From the NCBI GenBank assembly GCA_949825045.1, contig OX463829.1:30505715-30569714 (forward strand): DNA of 64,000 nt, in the 5' to 3' direction. Below the pieces are notes generated by a model, which saw nothing but the letters and a program-made list of their open reading frames with translations, was not told the DNA's origin and searched no databases. Position 1 is the stretch's first letter. Each line of letters opens with the position of its first letter. The DNA is from Argyresthia goedartella. Its lineage: Eukaryota > Arthropoda > Insecta > Lepidoptera > Argyresthiidae. Shown here in pieces: positions 1 through 10,643 of the stretch. The position numbers were made by a program, and so were the translations under genes.

Positions 1-361
1 TTTACACTGATTTCAAAGCAAAAAAGTAACTGCGATTATTGTAAAAAAGTTGAAGTACTCTTAAAAGAAAAAGGATAACTTTAATTTGTATGGAAATTTC
101 AAAATTGAATAACTTATTTCTGCCAGTTGACAAATTTTTCGGTAAAAAACAAAGTTTTCCATTCGATCTTTTTGCGGGCTCTTGCGATTGTTTTAAAAAG
201 ATAACAAATTTGATTTTCAGATGACGAATCGTGAATTTATCCTTGAGCTTCTTAGCTATACGTGTACCTAACGGTTAAATATCATGAAAATTCATCATTT
301 TCTCATTATTTCAGTTGATGGGCGCACTGCATCAAAATCACGATTGTTTTTTTACATAATG
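1..361. other. No recognisable feature
   Basis: AT-rich sequence. No coding similarity or repeat shared with the rest of the window was seen. It may be the decayed upstream part of the RTE-type LINE that becomes readable from about 362, but no reverse transcriptase motif can be read here. Confidence 0.4.
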
Positions 362-794
362 CTATTCCACATTAAGCCACCTTCGTTTCGCTGACGACAT
401 CGTCCTGGTATCCGAATCTCCGAAACATATTAAACAGATACTACAAGACCTCCAAAAGTGTGGAAACATTGGTCTAGAAATTAATACAACTAAGACGAAA
501 GTAATGACGAACAGTATAAAGATACCACTACAAACCACAAAAAAAATACTTTTTAGAATAAGTAAATGGATACATTTCCCTTGGAAAAAATTATCTTTCA
601 AAAATAGAAACGAAGAAGAAGTAAAAAGAATAACAACATTGACATAGAAAAAGTTTTGGAGTTACAAAGAGATTCAAAAGTCAAAGATACCAATAAGATT
701 AAAAAAGAAAGCTGTAGATTGTGCCTTTTACCCTTTGTCACATAAGGCTGCCAAACATGGATCTTTGAACATGAAACTACAACTAAAATTCAAG
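362..794 (+). pseudogene. RTE-type LINE reverse transcriptase fragment (5' half, interrupted)
   Basis: Translated on the plus strand, 385-510 reads a reverse transcriptase active-site block RFADDIVLVSESPK followed by INTTKTKVMTN. Further on come SFKNRNEEEVKR, IPIRLKKKAVDCA and CQTWIFEHETTTKIQ, the order expected for the RT palm/thumb of RTE-clade 'endonuclease-reverse transcriptase' proteins. Frames shift between blocks and a stop interrupts it, so it is a dead remnant. Coding similarity stops exactly at 794, where another LINE begins, and resumes at 6518. The clade name is from recall of family motifs; the RT identity itself is clear. Confidence 0.75.
781..794. repeat. Target-site duplication, left copy
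   Basis: AACTAAAATTCAAG here is repeated exactly at 6504-6517. The two copies bracket the I-type LINE, and the left copy lies inside the older RTE coding sequence (TTKIQ codons). This is the expected footprint of LINE insertion by target-primed reverse transcription. Confidence 0.85.
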
Positions 795-1132
795 GAGATT
801 CCGATGACTTTTCTTTGGAAAATATCAAACTATCTGCCTGCCTGAAAAAGTGAATTAAATTTAGCTTGTCCATTAGTGATGTTGATAAAACAATAATAAA
901 TAAATAAACCGCTGTTTTTTCGCTAGAAAGTGTTGTTGGTGAGCACATTGGAGAATTGAAAATTTAGTTTCTTTTGCCGATTTCCGCTCGAAATTAGTAC
1001 TTTTTAGTATCTGTATATCTTGTGATTGTCCTGTGTTATTGTTTGTCTTGTTGTTTTTGGCCTTTCTACTTGGTAAGTGGTACACAGTGTTTGTTTTTTC
1101 TTCCGTGTTTGGGGATGTAACATTCCTTAATC

Positions 1133-2563
1133 ATGGATGAAATTGAGCCTGAACCCCCTGACAAAAATGAAGCTTCCCAGGAGTTATTCGATGGGTCCTT
1201 CAACGCCTCATCTCCCCCTGCTCCGCCCTTCTCGCCCGTGAGCGATAATATTTATTACAAATCTTCATCTGGCTCAGAGGACATTGCTTGTGATGGGCAG
1301 GCTAAGAAACTTAAGCGCCCCCGTGTTGAAGACCCGAGTGCAATCGAAAAATCAACACCACTAAATAAGATTCCTAAAAGCACTGGCAGAATGAGGTACT
1401 CGACCTCCGATAAAGCTCCCTTCCTGGTTCATGTATCCCGATCCGATACTGATGAACGTTCTGGATCTACCATGCACCCGGTCAGGTTCGGAAAGTTTCT
1501 CATGAACAGTAACACTATTGGTATCAAACCTGATGGGATCAAGCGGGTTGGGAGAAATAGAGTCTCTGTGGAGTTCACTAAACCAGAGCAAGCTAACTGC
1601 TTCCTGATCTGTACCAAACTATTTGACAAAGGATATATTGCCAGCATTCCCATCTATAATATCACCCGCATGGGTGTAATAAGTGATGTCCCGCAGGACT
1701 GGACTGATGAAGAGGTCCTACTAAACATTCAAGTCCCCGATGGAATAGGAAAAATACTGAAGGTCCGAAGAATTAACCGGAAGGTTACTTCTCAGGATAT
1801 ATCGGAATGGAAACCTACCCAATCGGTCATAGCCACCTTTGATGGGCAAGTGCTCCCTACTAGAGTTTTTGCTTGTTATACATCCTTACCTGTGAAACTG
1901 TATCAATACCCCACAGTCCAATGCTTTAACTGCTGCCGATATGGGCACACGAAACCAAAGTGCAGGTCCAAGCCTAGGTGCTCGAAATGCGGTGAAAACC
2001 ATACTACTGATTCATGCAACAAGAACCCATCTTGTCTCTTTTGCTGTGGCAATCACTTGGCCACAAGTAAAGATTGTCCGGAGCAATTAAGACAAAAGAA
2101 CATTAAAACTATTATGGCAGAGAAGAACATATCTTATGAAGAATCATCTAAATGCTTCCCTTCTCCGTACAGGTCCTATGCGGAGGTATCAGCCTCCCAA
2201 ACTTACCAAACCCAGTCTTCTCCACCTTTCTCTGCTCCTTCTTCTTCTGGCTACAGAAAAACTATCTTCAAATCCCCAAAACCTAATAAATTCACCCCAT
2301 CCGGGTATGACAAGATATCTCATCAGAACATTATTAACTCTTTCACAATCCCCGAACCACAGAATGGTTGTGCTTTACAAAGCCAATCTCAAACTCAGTC
2401 CTCTCCAGCAGATAATGTTATATCATTACTGCTGTCTCTCCTCACCTCAATGATTTCCAGTAACAATTCTATACCAGACCACGTAGCTTCACAACTCCTC
2501 TCATTTGTAAACCGTTTCAATGGCTCCACTGGCTATTCTTCAATGGAACGCGAGAAGCGTTGA
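1133..2563 (+). CDS. LINE ORF1 protein with three CCHC zinc knuckles
   Basis: An uninterrupted 476-residue ORF. ORF1 proteins of I-type LINEs bind element RNA and act as nucleic-acid chaperones in the ribonucleoprotein. Three knuckles are visible near residues 264-277 (CFNCCRYGHTKPKC), 283-295 (CSKCGENHTTDSC) and 302-316 (CLFCCGNHLATSKDC). The N-terminal 80 residues are acidic and Pro/Ser-rich, and the C-terminal 130 residues are Ser/Gln-rich. The ATG at 1133 is the first in-frame start after the 5' leader. The 3' end overlaps ORF2 by 44 bp in another frame, as expected for coupled translation or reinitiation. No damage is visible. Confidence 0.85.
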   Translation: MDEIEPEPPDKNEASQELFDGSFNASSPPAPPFSPVSDNIYYKSSSGSEDIACDGQAKKLKRPRVEDPSAIEKSTPLNKIPKSTGRMRYSTSDKAPFLVHVSRSDTDERSGSTMHPVRFGKFLMNSNTIGIKPDGIKRVGRNRVSVEFTKPEQANCFLICTKLFDKGYIASIPIYNITRMGVISDVPQDWTDEEVLLNIQVPDGIGKILKVRRINRKVTSQDISEWKPTQSVIATFDGQVLPTRVFACYTSLPVKLYQYPTVQCFNCCRYGHTKPKCRSKPRCSKCGENHTTDSCNKNPSCLFCCGNHLATSKDCPEQLRQKNIKTIMAEKNISYEESSKCFPSPYRSYAEVSASQTYQTQSSPPFSAPSSSGYRKTIFKSPKPNKFTPSGYDKISHQNIINSFTIPEPQNGCALQSQSQTQSSPADNVISLLLSLLTSMISSNNSIPDHVASQLLSFVNRFNGSTGYSSMEREKR

Positions 2564-5500
2564 ATTAAAAATAAATGACATATTTTTTTTAATAAATAAA
2601 CATTCCCCTCTTGTCTTTGCCATCACGGAGACCTGGCTTAAGCCAGGAAGACGCTTTAACCTGCGCGGCTATTGCTCTTTCCGAGATGATAGGCAGGATG
2701 GCAGTGGGGGCGGTTCAGCCCTATTTGTAAATAATTGTGTCTGTCCTATTTCAATTCCTATTCCCCCCCATAACAATGAAATTAGTGTAGTAGGCGTTGT
2801 TGTTCAAGGTATTTCTATTCTTTCCATATATACCCCTCATCCTAATCTAACCTTTCTTCCAGATTTAAGACGTATATTTTCGGTTTTAACCCCCCCTCAT
2901 CTAATATTAGGTGACTTTGATGGCCATCACTCGGCTTGGGGTTCCCCTCGCAACGACAATTTTGGTAGGGCCCTGGTAGATCTCTTTGATGATTTAAACC
3001 TATGTTTGCTGAATGATGGTTCAGCTACACGATTAACTCCCCCAAATCAAAACAAAAGCTGTGTTGACTTGTCACTATGTTCCCCAGACCTGGCTTCCCT
3101 GATCTTCTGGCATAGGTTGAACCTTACACATGGTAGTGACCACTTCCCATTAAAAATGACCATTCCTTCGTCATCCATCCCCCACAGGGACTTCAACCCC
3201 TTATTAAAGTACCGTGTGTCTCAAGCCAACTGGGATGGTTATTCTGATAAACTTAGCCTACTCACCAGCTCTCTTCCTGATGTTCATGAGGGCAATGCTG
3301 TTGACTGCTACTCTCAATTCACTAACGCTATATCATCTGCTGCTGATGAATCGATCCCGCTTAAGAACTCGGCTTCTGAAAAAGTATCTTCTCCACCATG
3401 GTGGGATAGAGAGTGTACATAAATAATCAAAGCTCGCAATAATGCTGAAGTAATCTACATATCTGCTATGACCGTTGATAACCTAGTTAGTTATCGTAAA
3501 ATAGTGGCTAGATCCAGACGTCTCTTTAGAAAGAAAAAATACCAGGGGTGGAAACGATTTTGTTCCACTCTTTCTCCATCAACTCCAACTAGTTTGGTTT
3601 GGCGTTATATTAACAGGTATAGAAAGGGTTGTGTTCAACATAACTCTCCCCGCATCCCCCATCATATTGCTATAAATTTCCTTAATAAATTGGCTCCTGA
3701 CTATGTCCCTCTCCTAGAGGAATCTTGCAATTCCCATACATTACCTACTATCATTGACCCTTTGGATGCTTCATTTTCCATTGCAGAACTTCAATCAGTA
3801 TTATCCCATGTCCGCGACTCAGCCCCTGGGTTGGATGGATTCCCATATTTATTTCTAACAAATGCAGGCCTGCCAGCTTTAGAGTATCTGTTAAAACTTG
3901 TGAACATTTTTTATAATACAGGTTATGTTCCAGACTCTAGGAAGGAACAAATCGTTATCCCCCTTCTGAAACCCGGTAAGTCCCCGGATGTAGCTGATCA
4001 TTATAGACCTATAGCCCTGTCTTCGGTTTTGGCAAAAACCCTAGAGCATCTCATTAAGAATCGATTGGAGTGGTTTGTGGAGTCTAAGGGTATCCTTGCT
4101 CAATCTCAATTTGGTTTTCGCAAAGGCTACAGTACATCTGATAGTCTTAGCATATTCATCACTGATGTTCGGCTAGCTTTCTCCAAAAAACAATCTGTCC
4201 TAGCTGTGTTCTTGGACATATCTGCTGCTTATGACAATGTACTTCTTTCAGTGCTCAGGTACAAGTTACAACAGCTGAACCTCCCTGTAAGAATGAGAAA
4301 CTGCATTTGCAGTCTGCTTATGTCCAGATCAATCTCACTTCGTATCCCTGGCAAGAGCTTTGAACCCCGTACGGTGTGGAGAGGCCTCCCCCAGGGATCT
4401 GTTCTCAGTCCTCTACTATATAATATTTATACTGCTTCTCTTCATACTTCCCTAAATAACGATTGTCAAAATTTACAATATGCTGACGATCTGTGTCTGT
4501 ACATTCCTAGCTCAAGTGTTGAAGATGCTGGGGAGTCAATGCAAGTCTCTCTCAACTCATTGATTGCTTGGCTGCTATCCAATGGTCTCAATCTATCAGC
4601 TTCTAAGAGCACTGTGGTAGTGTTTTCTAGGAAGAGGGGCATTACTGACATAGATTTAAAAATAAACAATTCCTCTATCCCTGTTCGTAATTCTGTAAAA
4701 TTCTTAGGCGTATTCCTAGACTCAAAATTATCTGGTTCCGTTCATCTAAATTATATTGTTAATAAATGCGAAAAGACAATAAATATTCTTCGAGTTCTCT
4801 CTGGGGTATGGTGGGGTGCCCACCCATTTACTCTGAAATTGATGTATAATGCCCTCATTAGGAGTGTACTTGACTATGGATCCTATCTTTTAGAACCTTG
4901 TAGTAAACTGGCTCTTCGCAAATTGGATGGTATCCAATCTAAGGCACTTAGAATTATAACTGGATGCATGAAATCATCTCCTATAAATGCCTTACAGGTG
5001 GAGTGCGGAGATCCTTCTTTGATTCTAAGGAGACAATATCTCTCTGACCGGTTTATATATAGGGCTTATTTATTCTCAAATCATCCTCTTTTTTTTTAAT
5101 TAGAATCCCTTAATAATATTTGCAATATTCGTAATGAATATTGGAAATGTAAGAGTCCTCCTCTTATTCTCAATAGTTTCCGAAAGCTTAAAAACATCGA
5201 GGACTCCTGCCCAATCATCCGAAAGGATAAATTACCATTATATTGTTTCCCCCTGCCAACTGTCCTCTTCACTCCGAAAATTATTTTGGATCTTAATATT
5301 GTAAAAGGTTCTCCTTTAGCAAACTCGTCCTTCAACTCGGTTTTAAGATCAAGATGGGAAGACTGGCAATATTTTTATACTGACGCCTCCAGGCTGGAAG
5401 AGACTGTTCCGACTGGTTTCGCAGTATACTTTCAAAATTCTAAAATAGAAATTAAACTTCAGAGCCCGCCTCAAAGCTCAGTGTACACAGGAGAATGCCT

Positions 5501-6248
5501 TGCGATCTTGGAAGCTTGCTCGTTTATTGAATCCCATAATATAAGACAATCTTTAATAATTTCGGACTCCAAAAGTTGCTTACAAGCCCTCCAACAAAAC
5601 CAATTTAAATCAAAAGTGCATAGTAATATTATTATGGAAATCAAAAATATCCTTTATAAATGTTCCCAAAAAAATTTTGCTGTAATTTTGGTTTGGATCC
5701 CTAGTCATTCTGGCATTATTGGTAATGATCACGTTGATGAGTTGGCTAAACATGCGGCCTTAGATAATAACAGTAATCGAAAGTACTTCTCTAACCACTG
5801 TTATGACTTGCTCAGCATTCCTGGTAAAGATCTTCAGAAGACTTGGTCAGATGTGTAGCATAAATCAAGTCGAAATAAAGGAGCTTTTTACGCTTCAATT
5901 CAGCCAAGTATTCCAAGCAAACCATGGTTTTTCAATTTTAAAAAACTACCAAAGATATTAGTGACAATTTTATGCAGAATACGCTTAGGTCACTGCTGTT
6001 CTCCAGTGTTTTTAAAGAAGATAAAAATCAGAGATTCCTCCATTTGCGAGTGCGGTCTTGAGGATGGGTCCGTTGACCATATTTTCTTTAACTGCCCCAT
6101 TTATGGCCTTGATTCCTTGTACTCCCTAATACCCTCAATCGGTCTCCCTATCCCTACTAATATTCGCCACCTTCTTTCTCTATTCCCCAACCCAAAGATA
6201 GTATTTTTATTAGCTAAATTTATCCATATTAACAAAATAAAATTATAA
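2520..6248 (+). pseudogene. LINE ORF2: endonuclease, reverse transcriptase and RNase H, with three in-frame stops
   Basis: One reading frame of 1,243 codons is interrupted only by TAA at 3420-3422, TAA at 5097-5099 (after a T run) and TAG at 5856-5858. The segments between the stops are all in the same frame. Residues 1-230 are an APE endonuclease (LQWNARSV, ITETWLKPG, LGDFDGHHSAWG, GSDHFPL). The RT follows with FGFRKGYSTSDS, FLDISAAYDN, GLPQGSVLSPLLYN and the catalytic YADD near residue 653. RNase H starts near residue 952 with YTDAS, then GECLAILEA, ISDSK and WIPSHSGIIGNDHVDELA. A Cys/His motif (CECGLEDGSVDHIFFNC) closes the protein. The stops should separate endonuclease, RT and RNase H into different products, so the copy should not be autonomous. 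Confidence 0.9.
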
Positions 6249-6503
6249 TAGATATGTATCCCCTTCCTTCCCTTTATGTTATTGTGTTGTCCCTTAGTTT
6301 ATCTTGTGTGTGTTATGTATATATTGCATGAAACTAAACGATAATGTAAAACTTTATTTCGGATAGACACCTACTAAAATGTATTCAGCCAATTTAAGAT
6401 TTGCCCCGCGTCTCTTCACATGTGCCTCCACTACATGATACTGGCAGAAATTGTCTGGCAACAGCAGGACAGATTGCCATTAGTTAAAAAATGAAATGAA
6501 ATG

Positions 6504-6517
6504 AACTAAAATTCAAG
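6504..6517. repeat. Target-site duplication, right copy
   Basis: Exact copy of the 14-bp sequence at 781-794, directly after the AATGA-repeat tail of the inserted LINE. From 6518 the interrupted RTE coding sequence resumes. Confidence 0.85.
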
Positions 6518-6840
6518 TACCTATGTCAAAGTGCATTTGAGCGGGCCTATTTTAGTATAAACCTTAAAGAACGGATGAGTAACGTGGAAGTAAGAAAGAA
6601 AACTAATACTATCGATGCTTTAGATCACGCTAAAAACTCAAGTGGAAGTGGGCAGGACATCTAGCCTGATCGCAAGACCAACGCTGGACCGAGGCTGAAA
6701 AATAAACAGAGGCCGACCGTAAGTACGATGGAAAGACGAAATATATAGAGTCGGAGGGCCTACGTGGATGAGGAAGGCAAAAAATAGACACGTCTGGTTA
6801 AAATTGGAAGAGGTTTTACCTTTACTTTTCAAAATCGTGT
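6518..6840 (+). pseudogene. RTE-type LINE C-terminal fragment (3' half, interrupted)
   Basis: Continuation of the RT remnant that stops at 794. Readable blocks include CQSAFERAYFSI, LKERMSNVEVRKKTN, IDALDHAK, then in shifted frames the Arg/Trp-rich tail (WAGH, GRP, RRWKDE, GGPTWMRKAK) typical of the C-terminus of RTE-type proteins. Several frameshifts and stops show long decay. Together with 362-794 it is one older LINE copy on which the I-type LINE landed. Confidence 0.7.
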
Positions 6841-7044
6841 CAAAACTACCCTTGGTTTTTAAGAGGTTAAGAAGGGTCCGTAATTATGAATACATATTTA
6901 TTAGGTTCTACATTTTTTAAGCTTCTAACATAGGTGTAAATAAGAGTAGGTAATTACTTTCTGTTTTTAATGCAATTTTACAGAATAAATGACTTTTTTT
7001 TTCGATAAGCTTTCCGTGCCTTCTTTATTATTATCATTAGGTAT

Positions 7045-7790
7045 TCCCACTACTCTTGCCCACCAGCTAGTTCTTGTCTTGGTCCCTCAGCTCGTCACTC
7101 CAGCGCTGCTAGGGGCGACCACGTCCTCGTTTTGCATTTGGAATCCAGAGAGATGTTAATTTGGCCCATCGGTGTAGTTGCATACGAGCGAAGTGGCCGG
7201 AACAGTCCCACTTCAATTCGGCCGCTTTTTCCGTTAGATTTTTTATTTTAGTTTTGAAGCGCAACTCGATATTATGGACTCAGTCCACAATTGGACGCCC
7301 AGAATATTGCGCTCCATATTTCGCTGGCCAACTTCAATTCTGGTCTTTTGGATATCCGTCCAAGATAAAGCCGGAGCTCAATAGGTAAGGACGAGAAGAA
7401 TGCACATGTCCATAAGAATTAAAGGAAGATTTCCTTTCATCAGCTCTTTCATCGACCAATAGCTCTTCCAAGCGTTATCAATTCGTATTTCGACCTCTTT
7501 GACTTTTCTGGCCTGATAGGGACTATTTGGCCCAAATAGATGTATTCTTGGACATATGCAACTCTTGACCCATCCACGTCCACTGCATGCTCAGTGAACT
7601 TTGTAATATTCATCCTCAGCCCCACCACGAGGCTTATACGCTTAGGTATTGTAACTTCGACTGTAGATCTCCTGCATAACCAGAAAATAACACGATGTCG
7701 TCGGTAAAGGGAAGATTTGTCAACCTTGCTTCGCCACCTTCGATGCCTTTCTATTGCATAACTGCTTGGAGTGGGCCCGCAAAAACACAT
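7045..7790 (-). pseudogene. Second RTE-type LINE remnant, minus strand
   Basis: On the reverse strand, 7790 to 7450 carries TDDIVLFSG-like and LRMNITK, then DVDGSRVAYVQEYIYLGQ. These match the region just after the RT active site in the RTE family. Nearer 7060-7200 the tail blocks FARMQLHRWAKL and KRGRGRP, QRWSDELRD follow. Stops and frame changes are frequent. It is the same part of the protein as the copy at 362-794 plus 6518-6840 but in the opposite orientation, so it is a separate insertion. Confidence 0.65.
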
Positions 7791-9061
7791 ATTTTAGAAT
7801 TCCAATGCAGAATCCTATTTCAATCAATCAATTTATTATACAGTGGCTTCCATCGGTTTGAAAATTCTGCCAATGTCAAGTTTCAGAAATGAAACGTTAT
7901 TATATGAACTATGTTTCGATCCAAATCACTGAGTTTCCGGTATCTAGAACAAACAGGATATAATCCTATTTCAAAAACTTGAAAAGCCTTTTTTTTAATC
8001 GACAGTAACTCTCACAGATTATGTGTCGATGAATTTATTATGAAGCTTCTAGAATATCTGACCGGAGAGTTGGAAATTGCAAACATTAACATAATAAAAA
8101 GAAACCCCCAAAAACCCAAAGAAAAAAGCAAAAACGAAAGGTGAAAAAAATGGTAACGGAATATTTGACATGACATGACTCGGTTTTCTTATTCTCGAAC
8201 GGCGGCAGATTTATAATTGACAACGGAATTGTAATTACCTATACAAATACGTGTGCACTGCATTCCGTTTACCAAGCCTAAGCATTGTCATATATTGATG
8301 GACGTAGTATAAATCAAATAATACAAGAAAGTTACCATATGCTATGCCAGGTCATCAATTCTATGTGTGAAAAGAACAACGAAGACGTATACAAAATTCG
8401 AACATCCTTGCCTAAAACTTATTATAAACCAGTTAAAAAAGGAGATGTTATTGAAGTTGATTGCGAATGCAATGTGTTGTGTATTTTTGATCGAATTCAG
8501 ATTGACCGCTATCTGTTTAGTGCGGAAGAAAAAGGGTCTTGCACCGATTTAGACTGATAAAGTAGGTAATCAGAAAAATGTCTGTTCTACATGATAAACG
8601 TGCAACTGATATTCAAGAATCTGCATATGTATTATTAAACAATAAAGGCATGACACCACTTGCAGAGGCATTAAAATATTGATTAAAATATTGAAATATG
8701 AAATATTGAAAATATTGGATATTAATATTGATCTTACCAAGTCTTGTAAGTTTTGAAATAAGTATCTCAGGAATGTATTTCTGTGTATGAAGCAACTATA
8801 AAATTAGTTTTAAAGGACAGATTTGATTTCCATCATAGAATTCATTCCTCTTGCAATTGGTAAAATGGGCCACTATAAAGCACATTGTAGGCGTAGAATT
8901 ATATTGTTTACGTTAGGAAATAGATGCTATACAATTATATTCACAAATCAATGTACATACATAAATAAGATTTCATTACTGAAATTAAAATTAAAGATTT
9001 CAGTGCCTTGGAATTTAAAGCTGAATTATTAAAATTTCTTTCCTGCACTAAAATTACATTT
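7791..9061. other. AT-rich spacer, no confident gene
   Basis: About 1.27 kb of AT-rich DNA. It contains one short unassigned ORF (8285-8557, listed separately) and a simple ATATTG-rich stretch at 8685-8735. No repeat from elsewhere in the window was recognised here. Confidence 0.4.
8285..8557 (+). CDS. Unassigned short ORF (90 aa)
   Basis: I do not recognise this product. The frame encodes a mixed-charge peptide with a Cys pair in DCECNVLC and no signal peptide or membrane segment. It could be a scrap of a decayed element protein or a chance ORF; no start context, intron or neighbour supports it. It is listed only because it is one of the few non-repetitive open frames in this spacer. Confidence 0.12.
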   Translation: MSYIDGRSINQIIQESYHMLCQVINSMCEKNNEDVYKIRTSLPKTYYKPVKKGDVIEVDCECNVLCIFDRIQIDRYLFSAEEKGSCTDLD

Positions 9062-9708
9062 ATCTACACACGTATCATAAACCCTCTTTACTGCGTACAA
9101 AAACCGCACGTTACGATCAGCATGATATTAAACTACTTGGTAAAAACTCATTTCTTATCTGAAAAATTACACACTATGACCATAATGTGTAATTTTTCTG
9201 CATATTATGACATTCAAATTTCGAACGCTGACGCCCGCCTGTGTGCTTCCCTAGTTTGTCTGTGAAGTTGGTACTGACATTCAAATTTCGAACATCGACG
9301 CCCGCCTGCGTGAAGTTGGTACTACAGAACAAGCTAAACAACTGCAGAGTCACAATGCCGGTCAAACATGCGGTTCCTGAACACATCAAAGAGAGCTTAT
9401 GACATGTGGTAGATAAACTAGTGTATGTAACTGTACATAATTAGGCATTAAAACTCTCGAGTATGAATGCCCTCCATTATGTAGCAGTCACATAATAGTA
9501 GTTTATGTGACAAACTAGGGGCGGCACGCAGGCGGGCGTCGGCGTTCGAAATTTGAATGTCATAATATGTAGAAAAACTACACATTGTGGTCATAATGTG
9601 TAATTTTTCAGATAAGAAATGAGTTTTTACCAAGTAGTTTAACATTATGCTGATCGTAACGTGCGGTTTTTGTACGCAGTAAAGAGGGTTTATGATACGT
9701 GTGTAGAT
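9062..9708. repeat. Repeat family A in hairpin arrangement (about 200-bp inverted arms)
   Basis: The segment 9062-9261 is the near-perfect reverse complement of 9509-9708. The 247-bp middle is the rest of a family A unit, so this is one minus-oriented copy joined to half of a plus-oriented copy. Hallmarks are GTTCGAAATTTGAATGTCA, TTTTTACCAAGTAGTTTAA and the terminal GTAAAGAGGGTTTATGATAC. Further copies lie at 32881-34260 and 56905-57365. No coding capacity is convincing. It behaves like a non-autonomous foldback element or dispersed satellite. Confidence 0.75.
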
Positions 9709-10261
9709 AAACTACTATTATGTCGTTGTAGTACTGTATGTGTGATTTGCTTTCATACTTTTAACAGGCGCTGGGGGCTTTCAGTAAACTTGTACGGTAT
9801 CTTTATTACCTTGATAGCTACATGATTTTTATAAACGGTCAAGTAAGCAATTGTTAATTAATTTATGATCTACCTACAAAAAAACAGTAATTCCACACAG
9901 TTGCCGTGGTATGGACATTGACCAGCCATCCTGACATCAGAATGAACGGTCAACCTTGAATGTCTCAATTCTTCTAAAATATGTGGCAGTTAAGCAAATC
10001 TCTCATCGTGGTATGTAAATATCAGCAACTGGTAAGCAATTTTTGGACACTATTTCAAAGTTAAATACGACTTTTGAGCGGCTTTTCTGACGGACACCTT
10101 TGAGAGTGCTGTTTTCTAAAAACTTTCGTTACCCTACATTGGAAATACATAGGGAAAGACAATTGCTTACTGTTGGACAACTTTACATCTTCTCTACTAT
10201 TAAAGATCTCATTAAAACAATGGGATAATTGTGGAGGAGTCCGACCGAAGTCGTAAGTCTT
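9709..10261. other. Spacer, nothing recognised
   Basis: Non-coding sequence between the hairpin repeat and the 3' tail of the minus-strand LINE. No gene or repeat shared with the rest of the window was seen. Confidence 0.4.
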
Positions 10262-10302
10262 TATTTTTATTTTATTTTATTTTATTTTATTTTATTTATT
10301 TG
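10262..10302. repeat. (TTTTA)n tail of the minus-strand LINE
   Basis: Seven or so tandem TTTTA units. Read on the minus strand these are TAAAA repeats at the 3' end of the LINE, the kind of short tail repeat left by target-primed reverse transcription. Confidence 0.7.
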
Positions 10303-10643
10303 GGATGAAAAACAACTACACAATACATAGATGTAACTAACTATTACAAAAACAAAAATGTTTTATTGTGAAGCCCACAGCATCATCCACAGGTACATTT
10401 TAGTTGGGGCTGCTGTTAACAAAATAATCATGATTTAGGAAAATGTAAGTGTTTTTACATTTTATATAGATATATATATATGTATCTCAAGTTTGTAAAA
10501 AATATGTGTTTACAAAAGAAAAAGAAAAAAACAGGAATCTAAAACATAGATAAAAATTAAAAAATTTAAAAAATTTAGTCCAACGCGCTGCAAAAATATA
10601 TTGTAATTATTTTTTTTACAATTCAGTAATTCGAAAACTGAAA

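Larger units (their letters stand above)
795..6503 (+). mobile_element. Near full-length I-superfamily non-LTR retrotransposon
   Basis: A 5.7-kb unit bounded by a 14-bp direct repeat. It contains about 340 bp of 5' leader, ORF1 with three zinc knuckles, and ORF2 with apurinic-type endonuclease, reverse transcriptase and RNase H, then about 255 bp of 3' UTR ending in short AATGA repeats. APE endonuclease plus RNase H in one ORF2 points to the I superfamily (I, Nimb, LOA and relatives) rather than Jockey or R1. It sits inside an older RTE-type LINE. ORF1 is open; ORF2 has three stops and no frameshift, so this copy is probably dead but not old. Confidence 0.85.
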
